64,000 bases of DNA from Qipengyuania sp. S6317L1 (GTDB lineage Bacteria > Pseudomonadota > Alphaproteobacteria > Sphingomonadales > Sphingomonadaceae): contig NZ_JALKAJ010000002.1 of assembly GCF_023015615.1 (NCBI RefSeq), positions 882,501-946,500 of the forward strand, given 5' to 3'. Positions within the stretch are counted from its first letter, which is position 1. Every line of letters begins with the position of its first letter. A model generated the notes under the pieces. The model worked only from the letters and a program-made list of their open reading frames with translations. It made no database searches and was not told the origin of the DNA. Both the position numbers and the translations under genes were made by a program. This document shows, in pieces, positions 9,546 through 17,701 of the stretch.

Positions 9546-11063
9546 ATGGCATTAGGCCCCCGCCTCGACTTACGCCAATCACAGCAGCTGGTGATGACAC
9601 CCCAGCTGCAGCAGGCGATCAAGCTGCTCGCGGCCTCAAACCTTGAGATCGAGACATTCATTGGCGATGCGCTGGAGAGCAATCCTTTGCTCGAAAGCGG
9701 CGCGGTCTCGGCCGACAAGGACGGGCCCTCTGGCGAGGCGGACGACATTCCGCGCGAGGAAATCACCAGCGATCAATTGATGGCGCAGGGCCAGGGCGAG
9801 AGCGAAGCCCCCCTCGATATTGATGCAAGCGCGCTCGACCGTGACCGCGACACGGGCGATGCCGATATGGCGGGGCGCGCCGGATCTTCTGGCGACGCCG
9901 AATGGGGGTCGGCCAGCGGTTCGGGCGGCGGGATCGACGATCTGCCGGGGCTAGAGGCCACCAAGGCTGCAGAGCTCACCCTTGCAGAACATCTCGATGC
10001 GCAAATCGGCGGGCTTTCATGTAACCCGCAAGAGGAATTTGTCGCCCGTCATATCGCCGGGTTGCTGGATGATGCGGGTTATCTCACCACGCCCTTGCGC
10101 GATGTCGCCTATGATCTGGGCGTCGATATGGATTGTGCCGAGGACGCGCTTGAGGTGGTCCAGATGTGCGACCCCACCGGCGTCGGCGCACGCGATCTTG
10201 GCGAATGCCTCGCGCTGCAAGCAAAGGAGGCCGACCGCTATGATCCCGCAATGGCGACCTTGCTCGCCAATCTCGACTTTTTGGGTAAGGGTGAGATAGC
10301 GCGGCTCAAGCGGCTGTGCCGCGTCGATGATGAAGACTTCGCCGATATGTTGCGCGAGCTTCGCCAGTACGACCCCAAGCCCGGCCTCGCCTTCGCCTCC
10401 TCGACCAGCGAGGCGGTGGTGCCCGATGTGCTGCTCGCCTCCAAAGACGATGGCGGCTGGGATATTCAATTGAACGAAGACACGCTGCCGCGCCTTGTCG
10501 TCAACCGCGACTATTATGTGGAACTTGGCGGTGATAGCAAAAGCGCGGATGCCGAAACGCAAGGTTGGCTGAAAGAGAAGCTGGCCGATGCACACTGGCT
10601 GATCCGCGCGCTCGACCAGAGGCAGAAGACGATCCTTAAGACCGCCGCCGAAATCGTGAAGCAGCAGGATGGTTTCTTCCGCCGCGGCGTATCCGAACTG
10701 CGCCCGCTCACTTTGCGCGAAGTCGCCGAGCAGATTGACATGCACGAAAGCACGGTCAGCCGCGTGACGAGCAACAAATATCTGTGGTGCGAGCGCGGCA
10801 CGTTCGAGCTCAAATACTTCTTCACCAGCGGCGTTTCCTCCTCAGACGGCGAAGGCGCATCATCCGAAGCGATCAAGGCGCGCATCAAAGCGCTCACCGA
10901 TGCCGAGGACCCCAAGAAGGTGCTCTCCGACCAGAAACTCGCAGACCTGCTAAACGAAGAAGGCTTCGGCCTCGCCCGGCGCACGGTCGCCAAATACCGC
11001 GAGGCGATTGGGGTGGGGTCGAGTGCAGAGCGCAGGCGGGCGAAGAAGTTGGCGGGGATTTGA
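9546..11063 (+). CDS. rpoN: RNA polymerase sigma-54 factor
   Basis: Alternative sigma factor for -24/-12 promoters that need an AAA+ activator. The 505-residue protein has the Gln-rich region I (QSQQLVMTPQLQQAIKLL at residues ~11-28), a long acidic region II (about 55-140), the core-binding region, a helix-turn-helix near 395-415 (REVAEQIDMHESTVSRVTSNK) and the RpoN box ARRTVAKYRE near the C-terminus. No ribosome hibernation factor follows it, unlike in many proteobacteria; the next gene is convergent. Confidence 0.96.
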   Translation: MALGPRLDLRQSQQLVMTPQLQQAIKLLAASNLEIETFIGDALESNPLLESGAVSADKDGPSGEADDIPREEITSDQLMAQGQGESEAPLDIDASALDRDRDTGDADMAGRAGSSGDAEWGSASGSGGGIDDLPGLEATKAAELTLAEHLDAQIGGLSCNPQEEFVARHIAGLLDDAGYLTTPLRDVAYDLGVDMDCAEDALEVVQMCDPTGVGARDLGECLALQAKEADRYDPAMATLLANLDFLGKGEIARLKRLCRVDDEDFADMLRELRQYDPKPGLAFASSTSEAVVPDVLLASKDDGGWDIQLNEDTLPRLVVNRDYYVELGGDSKSADAETQGWLKEKLADAHWLIRALDQRQKTILKTAAEIVKQQDGFFRRGVSELRPLTLREVAEQIDMHESTVSRVTSNKYLWCERGTFELKYFFTSGVSSSDGEGASSEAIKARIKALTDAEDPKKVLSDQKLADLLNEEGFGLARRTVAKYREAIGVGSSAERRRAKKLAGI

Positions 11064-11079
11064 GACCAAATCTACCAGC

Positions 11080-12123
11080 CTAGGCGCGGCGTTCGCTCTT
11101 AGCTTCTTCTAACCTGTCCTCAATTTCTCGGCGGACTTCAGCGAATTCCTCAATCTTGACGATCCAGTTTTTGAAGCGTGGCTGCCAACGACCTCGCCCT
11201 TTCACCGTGCCGCGCACCGCATCGATCAAAGGCTTTACCGGAGGGTTCCGAATGGCAACCTCAGTTTCACCGAGTGCGATAAATGTGATTTCGCCGTGCG
11301 GAGTTGCGATAATTGAAAGATCAGGCTCTAATCGGCTCGCTTCCTGCTTCGCTTTAAGCAGCACGCGAACATTTGAGCCACGCTGCTGTTCTTGTGTGGA
11401 AGGCTTTTTCGGCTCCAATCCCAAACGTTTCTCCCAATCGAAAACTATGGGCGTATGCGCACGGCAGAGTTTGTCGCCCAACTCCCGCAACCATGCCTCA
11501 TCCCGTTTTTCCCAAAATGCACCCGCAGCCATTTTCAAAGCGGTCATTGCACCCAACTCGTCTCCTTGGCGCTGGAACCACTCACCAAACTGGTCGGATT
11601 TCACAACCGTCACATCGTTGGGCATACTTCGCCGATCAACGCTGGCAGTTGGCGCGAGTAAGACCATCGGCAAAACTTCGAGATAGCCATAATTATTGAG
11701 GTCGAACCAGCGGCGAAGGACGATCGCTTGACGGCGCGCTTGGCTTATTGGTGAAGCAACGGGCTGCGGTTTCTTGCCATACCAAACGGTCCACTCACCG
11801 TGCTCATTGCATTGCAATCTCCCACCATAATTCTTCGTTTCGCAAAGCCACACACGCCCCTGCAAACGGTGGATGACGAGATGATCAATCTGCGCATAGT
11901 CATCATTGACCCCGATACGAAGGTCGTGGAGGAGGCCCGTCCTATTGGTTTCGCCAAATTCACGGTTCATGAAATATGCCGCATCCTGCTCGCCTTTTTT
12001 GCCCGAGCTTAGCTTTGCATATTCTTTGTCAAGGCGACGTTTTTGTACTTCGTCACAGCGATTCACCAATCGTGTGAGTTGAAGAAAATCGCCTGAACGT
12101 TCGTCGGATTGCTTAAGAATCAA
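11080..12123 (-). CDS. NERD domain-containing protein
   Basis: 347 residues. The centre (residues ~45-145) matches the nuclease-related NERD domain: GEQDAAYF, then DYAQIDHLVIH and CETKNYGG, which place the Asp and the Glu-x-Lys of a PD-(D/E)XK-like core. The function of NERD proteins is largely unknown; DNA processing is inferred from the fold. The C-terminal ~100 residues are not recognised. The start is a TTG with AGAGGAGAG about 8 bases upstream. It is a single gene convergent with rpoN, possibly accessory, since rpoN normally has other neighbours. Confidence 0.8.
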   Translation of the reverse strand: MILKQSDERSGDFLQLTRLVNRCDEVQKRRLDKEYAKLSSGKKGEQDAAYFMNREFGETNRTGLLHDLRIGVNDDYAQIDHLVIHRLQGRVWLCETKNYGGRLQCNEHGEWTVWYGKKPQPVASPISQARRQAIVLRRWFDLNNYGYLEVLPMVLLAPTASVDRRSMPNDVTVVKSDQFGEWFQRQGDELGAMTALKMAAGAFWEKRDEAWLRELGDKLCRAHTPIVFDWEKRLGLEPKKPSTQEQQRGSNVRVLLKAKQEASRLEPDLSIIATPHGEITFIALGETEVAIRNPPVKPLIDAVRGTVKGRGRWQPRFKNWIVKIEEFAEVRREIEDRLEEAKSERRA

Positions 12124-12556
12124 GATACACTCTCCTCTTCAGACCTCCGAAGTAGCCTGCAAGAGTTAAGAGCTAGTATTGCGCGTCACTCGATCATTAT
12201 TTGCTGATAGATTCAAACACTGGAAGTTTTCCTTCAACCCACCCCCAAGGCTATGCGAGCTTTCAGATGGTAACCCTTTCTTCGTTAATCCTAACGCTGG
12301 CGCGCTTTGGCCTTAACCCCATTTTGCCTGAGCGGGTTTTCGCCCCCTGGACAGTGTCTCAAGTGTCTCAAACGCCGCGGTCAAACCCCTATTGAGGCAC
12401 TAAGTAGAAACCACGCGACTCGCCGGAATTGCTCGGTTTACGCATAATTAACCTTTTCCGTTCAGAACTTGTGTGGTTAATAGAGGGCAACATCTCTTAG
12501 CGAGACGTTACCGAGCAAATCTCCCTCCACGAGTTGGGGCAACTAGGGGACCAGAA
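12124..12556. other. Non-coding stretch between the NERD gene and ctrA
   Basis: 433 bases without a convincing gene; a 64-codon open frame at 12201-12395 has no ribosome site or family likeness. It holds a tandem AGTGTCTCA repeat (about 12354-12372) and TTAA-type half-sites (12448-12453 TTAACC, 12475-12480 GGTTAA) close to ctrA. It is probably the long ctrA promoter region. Confidence 0.6.
12448..12480. promoter_or_regulatory. Inverted TTAACC/GGTTAA half-sites before ctrA
   Basis: TTAACC at 12448-12453 and its inverse GGTTAA at 12475-12480 lie 77-109 bases before the ctrA start. CtrA binds TTAA-N7-TTAA and TTAACCAT half-sites in Caulobacter and autoregulates. Neither half-site here has a correctly spaced partner, so this is a weak autoregulation candidate. 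Confidence 0.35.
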
Positions 12557-13252
12557 ATGCGAGTGTTGTTGATTGAAGACGAGCCGACAACGGCAAAAGC
12601 CATCGAGCTTATGCTGACGACCGAAGGCTTCAATGTCTATTCAACTGATTTGGGCGAAGAAGGCCTCGATCTGGGCAAGCTGTATGATTACGACATCATC
12701 CTGCTGGACCTCAACCTGCCTGATATGCACGGTTACGACGTCTTGAAGAAACTGCGCGTTGCCAAGGTGCAAACGCCGGTTCTTATCCTCTCCGGCATTG
12801 CCGAGATGGACAGCAAGATCCGGAGCTTCGGCTTTGGCGCCGACGATTATGTGACCAAGCCCTTCCACCGCGAAGAGTTGGTGGCACGTATTCACGCTGT
12901 TGTGCGCCGCTCGAAAGGCCACAGCCAGTCGATCATCCGCACCGGCAAGCTTGCCGTTAACTTGGACGCAAAAACCGTCGAAGTCGACAGCGCCCGTGTG
13001 CACCTCACCGGCAAAGAATATGCGATGCTCGAGCTTCTCTCGCTTCGCAAGGGCACGACCCTCACCAAGGAAATGTTCCTTAACCACCTTTACGGCGGCA
13101 TGGACGAGCCTGAGCTTAAGATCATCGACGTTTTCATCTGCAAGCTGCGCAAGAAATTGAGCCATGCCTGCGGCGGTGAAAACTACATCGAGACAGTCTG
13201 GGGCCGCGGCTATGTGCTGCGCGATCCGCAAGAGGACGCCGAAGCCGCGTAA
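12557..13252 (+). CDS. ctrA: Cell-cycle response regulator CtrA
   Basis: OmpR-type transcription factor, 231 residues from the ATG at 12557 ([10 protein letters not shown]). The receiver domain has the acidic pair E7-D8, phospho-acceptor D51 in LLDLNLPD and the conserved Lys in TKPF. The C-terminal winged helix (residues ~125-225) has the CtrA-like [32 protein letters not shown]. The protein ends in Ala-Ala, the ClpXP-recognition type of end known for Caulobacter CtrA. In alphaproteobacteria CtrA controls division, motility and, in Rhodobacter, gene transfer agent expression; a GTA cluster lies 26 kb downstream. A terminator follows. Confidence 0.95.
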   Translation: MRVLLIEDEPTTAKAIELMLTTEGFNVYSTDLGEEGLDLGKLYDYDIILLDLNLPDMHGYDVLKKLRVAKVQTPVLILSGIAEMDSKIRSFGFGADDYVTKPFHREELVARIHAVVRRSKGHSQSIIRTGKLAVNLDAKTVEVDSARVHLTGKEYAMLELLSLRKGTTLTKEMFLNHLYGGMDEPELKIIDVFICKLRKKLSHACGGENYIETVWGRGYVLRDPQEDAEAA

Positions 13253-13284
13253 ACGGCTCCTCGAACACGAACTTCAGCGCGAAA

Positions 13285-13320
13285 CGCCCGGTAGCCATAA
13301 GGTCGCCGGGCGTTTTGCTT
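13285..13320 (+). terminator. Rho-independent terminator after ctrA
   Basis: CGCCCGG at 13285-13291 pairs with CCGGGCG at 13306-13312, followed by TTTTGCTTT. It lies 32 bases past the ctrA stop, between ctrA and the convergent mechanosensitive channel gene. Confidence 0.85.
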
Positions 13321-13344
13321 TCCTACAAAGGTAGGCTCGATTAA

Positions 13345-14556
13345 TCAGCGCTGATCGAGAAGCTTTGCGTAATCGCTCCCCGAAGGCTCCTGAAACAGGC
13401 TCAGGTCGAATTCGGGCACGATCGCGATCAGATGATCGAAGATGTCGGCCTGAATGCCTTCATAAACTTCCCAAGCGGTTGTGTCGGTAAAGCAATAAAG
13501 CTCAAGCGAAACGCCCTGCGGGCCAGGAGCAAGCTGGCGGACCATCAGCGTGAAGTCATTGCTGATGCGCGGGTGCCAGCGCAAATAGGCGTCCACATAT
13601 GCGCGCAATGTCCCCAGATTGGTCAGCCGGCGAGCATTCACGGGTGCGTCCTCGCCGCCCAGCTCCTTCGCGTTCCAATCCGCGATTTCCTCTCGCTTGT
13701 CCGCGAGATAGCTCTTGAGCATCTTGAATTTCTTGAGGTCGAGGACTTCGTCATCACTCAGGAAGCGCACGGAATTCTGGTCGATATTCAGAGCGCGCTT
13801 GATCCGCCGGCCACCGCTTTCGGCCATGCCGCGCCAATTCTGGTAGCTATCGGAGACCAAACGGTGCGTGGGAATCGACACGATGGTCATGTCGAAATTC
13901 TGCACCTTCACCGTGTGCAACGAGATATCGACCACGGTGCCATCGGCGCCCATGCTGGTCATGGTGATCCAATCGCCTACGCGCAGCATGTCGTTGGTGC
14001 TCAATTGGACAGAGGCGACGAGGCTGAGGATGGTGTCCTTGAAGACCAGCAGAAGGACCGCCGTGATCGCGCCAAGACCGCTCAACAAAAGCAGTGGGCT
14101 TTCGTTGATCAGGATGGAAATCAATATGATCGCCGCCCCGCACAAGACCAGTATCTTGACGACCTGCAAATAACCCTTGATCGGCCGGTTCTTGGCTTGC
14201 GGGCGGCGCTCGTACACCTCGTTCAAATAGGTCAGCGCCTTGACGATCCCCATGGCAATGGAGAGGACTATGATCGACTGACTAACATCGGAAATCAGTT
14301 CCACCGCCCATTCCGGCAGGCCCGGCACAAGGCCAATCCCGTTGGATACCACCAGGAGCGGTGCCACCGTTGCAAACCAGGTGGCAGAGGTATCGATCGT
14401 ATCGCTTTGTTTATCGAGGTAAGGAGCCACGATCCGCAAGATTACGTCTTTGAGGATAAAGTTGACCGCCAGCGAGGCGATCAGAAGCGCGGCTGCTCCG
14501 ATTATGGATTGCACCCAAATGGGTTGGGAGGCGAAAAGGGCCAAAAGTTGTTCCAT
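13345..14556 (-). CDS. MscS-family mechanosensitive ion channel
   Basis: About 403 residues from the ATG at 14556; a GTG nine codons upstream (14583) with GAGG before it is an equally possible start. It has four or five hydrophobic segments in the first ~200 residues, including the pore-lining type LLLLSGLGAITAVLLLVFKDTILSLVAS near 165-190. The soluble beta domain follows (DWITMTSMGADGTVVDISLHTVKVQNFDMTIVSIP), typical of MscS. The C-terminal half resembles the longer YbdG/YnaI-like branch rather than MscS itself. It would release solutes on osmotic down-shock. Single gene between ctrA and trmB. Confidence 0.9.
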   Translation of the reverse strand: MEQLLALFASQPIWVQSIIGAAALLIASLAVNFILKDVILRIVAPYLDKQSDTIDTSATWFATVAPLLVVSNGIGLVPGLPEWAVELISDVSQSIIVLSIAMGIVKALTYLNEVYERRPQAKNRPIKGYLQVVKILVLCGAAIILISILINESPLLLLSGLGAITAVLLLVFKDTILSLVASVQLSTNDMLRVGDWITMTSMGADGTVVDISLHTVKVQNFDMTIVSIPTHRLVSDSYQNWRGMAESGGRRIKRALNIDQNSVRFLSDDEVLDLKKFKMLKSYLADKREEIADWNAKELGGEDAPVNARRLTNLGTLRAYVDAYLRWHPRISNDFTLMVRQLAPGPQGVSLELYCFTDTTAWEVYEGIQADIFDHLIAIVPEFDLSLFQEPSGSDYAKLLDQR

Positions 14557-14651
14557 AAGCAAAGCGATATAGGAAGACCGCACAAGGCCTCAAGGCGTTG
14601 CGGCTTCTAATGGCTGGACAAATCCCCCCTCCCCCGACTAGCGAGCCTCGC

Positions 14652-15353
14652 ATGAGCGCATATAAAGAAGGTGATCCAACCACTTTAAGCAGGCTGTACG
14701 GCCGGAGCATTGGCAAGCCCCTGAGTGCCAGGCAACAGGGCCTGGTGGACAATCTCCTGCCGCAAATTGCTGTGCCCGCAGACGGGCCAGTGACTGCTGA
14801 ACGCCTGTTTGGCGAAGACTGCCAGATGCATTTCGAGATCGGTTTTGGCGGGGGAGAGCATCTTGCCTACCGGGCTGATCTCCTTCCCAATCATGGGTTT
14901 ATTGGCGCAGAGCCGTTCATCAACGGGGTTGCGCAGGCGCTGACCCATGTGGATGACGGCAAGCTTTCGAATGTGCGCCTTCACGCAGGTGACGCGCTCG
15001 AAGTGCTTGGCAGGGTTCCTGACGCATCGCTTTTCATGGTGTACCTGCTCCACCCCGACCCATGGCCCAAGAACAAGCACGCCAAACGCCGGATGATGAA
15101 CGATGGGCCGGTGCAAATGATCGCGGACAAGCTGAAACCCGGCGGTGAATTTCGCTTCGGCACCGATCACCCGGTCTATGTGCGCCACGCGCTAATGGTG
15201 ATGCAGCGCTTTACCGATGAATTCGAATGGGTCGTCGAGGCGCCAAAAACCTGGCAGAACCGTCCCTCTGGTTGGTGTGAGACCCGCTATGAAACCAAGG
15301 CGCGCAATGTGTTCGGGCATGAGGTTTGGTATTTCCGGTTTAGGCGAAAGTGA
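14652..15353 (+). CDS. trmB: tRNA (guanine-N7-)-methyltransferase
   Basis: Methylates G46 in the variable loop of tRNAs. I start at the ATG at 14652 (MSAYKEGDPTTL; 233 residues); in-frame starts exist up to 14598. The SAM-binding motif FEIGFGGGEHL, the characteristic LLHPDPWPKNKHAKRRM and the FGTDHPVY motif are present. The last 16 codons (RNVFGHEVWYFRFRRK) have a diverged second copy at 16340-16390, discussed as a recombination scar. trmB and maeB are convergent but are separated by a 2.3-kb accessory block. Confidence 0.93.
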   Translation: MSAYKEGDPTTLSRLYGRSIGKPLSARQQGLVDNLLPQIAVPADGPVTAERLFGEDCQMHFEIGFGGGEHLAYRADLLPNHGFIGAEPFINGVAQALTHVDDGKLSNVRLHAGDALEVLGRVPDASLFMVYLLHPDPWPKNKHAKRRMMNDGPVQMIADKLKPGGEFRFGTDHPVYVRHALMVMQRFTDEFEWVVEAPKTWQNRPSGWCETRYETKARNVFGHEVWYFRFRRK

Positions 15354-15415
15354 GCGAGTACTGGACTTTTCGCACCCCCTCGTTACTTTAGACCAGCTGA
15401 ATACAGAGGGGCAGT

Positions 15416-16273
15416 ATGAAAAGAAGAGATCTACTCAAGTCGGCTGTAACAGCCGCTTTATTTGTTTCTCCAACATCAATTCTGGCTCAGAGTAGAAATA
15501 GTTTTTCTGCTGGACCGCTTCTTCTGCCTGCAGGCGGGCAGAATATGCGTCTCATGGAGAGCTTTTCTTACCGCGATCCCAATGGGATGCTTTGGACTGT
15601 ACCTGCTGGATACGTCAGTAACGGCGCTTCTATTCCCAAGAGTTTGTGGAGCTTCGCGGGCGGGCCCTGGAGCGGCGACTACAACAAAGCGGCAATTATT
15701 CACGATCGTTATTGCGACACTAAGGCAAGGACCTGGGAAGCAACGCATCTGGTCTTCAAGTATGCGATGTTGGCGAACGGAGTGTCGTCGATGGACGCTG
15801 AAGTGAAGTACAGCTCAGTGTTTCTCGCAGGGCCTCGTTGGAATGACGAGTATATTTGGACAGGCTTTTGGGGCTGGCCAAATCGAGTTCGACGAAGGCT
15901 AATGGCCCTGACTGATATCGACGCACCCGAGACTCGCGCGGCGCAGACCATTGCGCGATCAAGAGAGGCGGCCTGGGAACGCGCGATCCTAGATGACGTA
16001 CAAAAAAGCGTGGAGGCCTCAGGGCCCGCCGCTTTTGACATCAGATCTTACACACCACCGACAACTTTCGATCAGCAGGTCGCCCTGAACGAAGCCAGTG
16101 AAGTTGTGAAAGCCCAAGGTATTCTGACCCCGCAAGAACAGTTGCTGCTACCTCAAGACGAACTGCTAAAATATGAGCGAATGACCGCGCTTCCGGTTGA
16201 CGACCCAGCCGTACTCTCCAACAGCGCCACCCTCGGTGAGATCGAAGCCACGATACAGCTGCAACAAATGTAA
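15416..16273 (+). CDS. Exported DUF1353 domain protein
   Basis: 285 residues. The N-terminus (KRRDLLKSAVTAALF) is a twin-arginine type signal peptide, cut probably after ILAQ near residue 25. Residues ~45-150 match DUF1353: a YRDPNG element, VPAGYVSNGASIPKSLWSFAGGPW, then AAIIHDRYC with a His-Asp pair. The function is unknown; the family occurs both in phages and in bacteria. The C-terminal ~130 residues are not recognised. GGGGCAG precedes the ATG. It sits in the accessory block between trmB and maeB and is more AT-rich in codon use than its neighbours, which suggests acquisition. Confidence 0.8.
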   Translation: MKRRDLLKSAVTAALFVSPTSILAQSRNSFSAGPLLLPAGGQNMRLMESFSYRDPNGMLWTVPAGYVSNGASIPKSLWSFAGGPWSGDYNKAAIIHDRYCDTKARTWEATHLVFKYAMLANGVSSMDAEVKYSSVFLAGPRWNDEYIWTGFWGWPNRVRRRLMALTDIDAPETRAAQTIARSREAAWERAILDDVQKSVEASGPAAFDIRSYTPPTTFDQQVALNEASEVVKAQGILTPQEQLLLPQDELLKYERMTALPVDDPAVLSNSATLGEIEATIQLQQM

Positions 16274-16288
16274 AAATGTTGGCCTTCG

Positions 16289-16342
16289 CTAAGCCACAAT
16301 CCCCGCGCTCGCCAGCACCGCCAGCGTCAGCACATCGGGCGC
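16289..16342 (-). pseudogene. Fragment of a second maeB 3' end
   Basis: On the minus strand the bases encode APDVLTLAVLASAGIVA and stop, against APDVLTLAVLTAAGIVV and stop at the end of the intact maeB (17698-17751): 14 of 17 residues agree, with several silent differences. No more of maeB is present. At its inner end it is fused, through a shared GCGCAA, to a trmB fragment. Confidence 0.85.
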
Positions 16343-16390
16343 AACGTCTTGGGACACGAAGTGTGGTACTTCCAATTTAGGCGGAAATAG
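16340..16390 (+). pseudogene. Fragment of a second trmB 3' end
   Basis: These 51 bases encode RNVLGHEVWYFQFRRK and stop, against RNVFGHEVWYFRFRRK at the end of the intact trmB: 14 of 16 residues are identical although 14 of 51 bases differ, mostly at third positions. The copy therefore diverged while under selection as coding sequence, before it was truncated here. Confidence 0.88.
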
Positions 16391-16468
16391 CGCCAGGGGC
16401 GAACACACGCGCCGTTGCATTCTCACCGGGCAGCCTGCACGATTGTCGAAATTGGCTTGGAGCACATT

Positions 16469-17701
16469 ATGACATCGCGCAGACAATTCTTGGGCGGGCT
16501 TGCTATCACAGCCGGCGCGCTGGCCGCGTGCAGTGAACATGCAGCAGGCATCGCTGAAGAAGGACGCAGCTCCAATCCTGATGCGCGCACTCTTAGCAAA
16601 ACCGATCTCGATGATGCTCTGGTTGGAAGTTCTTATCTTGGGACAGGAGGAGGCGGCAGTCTCACCGAGGCGCGTAAGCTAATCGCGGCCGATCTCAATG
16701 CCGGATATAAGTTCACGGCCCTTCCCGTCTCTTCATTGGCCGACACAGACCGGGTCGCGTGCCCTTACGGTCTGGCATCACTCGCAAGCACTGACCCTGC
16801 AATGCAGCAGCGGCTTGAAGCAATCGACAACCGCGTCGAGGCACCAGTCCAAGCCGCCTTCGAGACGCTCGAGCGGCATCTCGGCCAGAAATTTGCGGGC
16901 GTCATTTTGGGCGAGATTGGCCCGCTTAGTCTTGCTGAAGGTTTATCCATTGCCGCGCGTCTTGGCGTTCCTGCGCTCGATGCCGACACTGTCGGGCGCG
17001 CTGTACCTGAAATCAATCAGCACTCTGTAAAAGTCGCTGGCATACCGCTCACGCCGATTGGAACAGCCACGCCGTTTGGTGATGAAATGGTGGTGGAGAC
17101 ACTCGGCGACCCAACACGGGCGGAAGACATATTGCGCAGCATCGCCGTCGTCAGCCGAGAGTGCGGTGTCGCTGACAGCCCCATTTCAGGTGCTCAAGCG
17201 AAAAAGGCCGGGACATTGGTGCAAGATAGCCTGAGCCTTGCAATGGCAATCGGCAAAGCTGTGCGCGAGGCAAAAGCGAGCGGCTCAGATCCCATTGAGG
17301 CAGCCCGCGCAGCAGGTGATGGCTATATGCTGTTTACCGGACGTGTCTCAAATACTGAATGGCGCGATGAAGCGGGCTTTTTGCAGGGTACAGTAACTCT
17401 TGCCGGAAATGGCACCTTTGCCGGACAAAGCTTTGAAACGTCTGTCAAAAACGAACATCTTTTAGCCCGCCGCAATGGCACTGTCATCGCCACCTGTCCC
17501 GACCTCATCAGTGTGATTGATATCAAAAGCGCTGAAGGCGTCGGCAACCCCGATTATACCGAGGGTCAAGAAGTCGCGGTCCTTGGTTTCAGGAGCGACC
17601 CGCTCTGGCGCAGCGAGGCGGGGCTGAAAGTCTTTTCGCCGCGCTATTTCGGCTATGACGTTGACTACGTTCCAATCGAGGAACGCCTCGCCGAGGCCTA
17701 G
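16469..17701 (+). CDS. Exported DUF917 family protein (S-methyl thiohydantoin desulfurase-like)
   Basis: 410 residues from the ATG at 16469, which has GGAG 7 bases before it. The N-terminus has twin arginines (SRRQFLGG), a hydrophobic stretch and a lipobox-like GALAAC, so it looks like a Tat-exported lipoprotein. The rest matches DUF917: the GTGGGGSL loop near residue 50, GEIGPLSLAEGL, VPALDADTVGRAVPEI and a C-terminal beta-rich region. DUF917 proteins are associated with hydantoinase-type and acetophenone-carboxylase-like enzymes and are normally cytoplasmic, so export is unusual. Its stop overlaps the maeB stop by 3 bases in a shared CTAG. Confidence 0.8.
   Translation: MTSRRQFLGGLAITAGALAACSEHAAGIAEEGRSSNPDARTLSKTDLDDALVGSSYLGTGGGGSLTEARKLIAADLNAGYKFTALPVSSLADTDRVACPYGLASLASTDPAMQQRLEAIDNRVEAPVQAAFETLERHLGQKFAGVILGEIGPLSLAEGLSIAARLGVPALDADTVGRAVPEINQHSVKVAGIPLTPIGTATPFGDEMVVETLGDPTRAEDILRSIAVVSRECGVADSPISGAQAKKAGTLVQDSLSLAMAIGKAVREAKASGSDPIEAARAAGDGYMLFTGRVSNTEWRDEAGFLQGTVTLAGNGTFAGQSFETSVKNEHLLARRNGTVIATCPDLISVIDIKSAEGVGNPDYTEGQEVAVLGFRSDPLWRSEAGLKVFSPRYFGYDVDYVPIEERLAEA

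Noticed and set aside
12354..12372. Tandem AGTGTCTCA as a regulatory repeat
   Set aside because: Only two copies and no wider pattern; chance is a sufficient explanation.
12201..12395. 64-codon frame in the ctrA leader
   Set aside because: No ribosome binding site, no recognisable protein, and it overlaps probable regulatory DNA.
13432..14610. 392-codon open frame antisense to the MscS gene
   Set aside because: It mirrors the channel gene, and its product is low-complexity with scattered His and Asp; the minus strand has the membrane helices and MscS motif.
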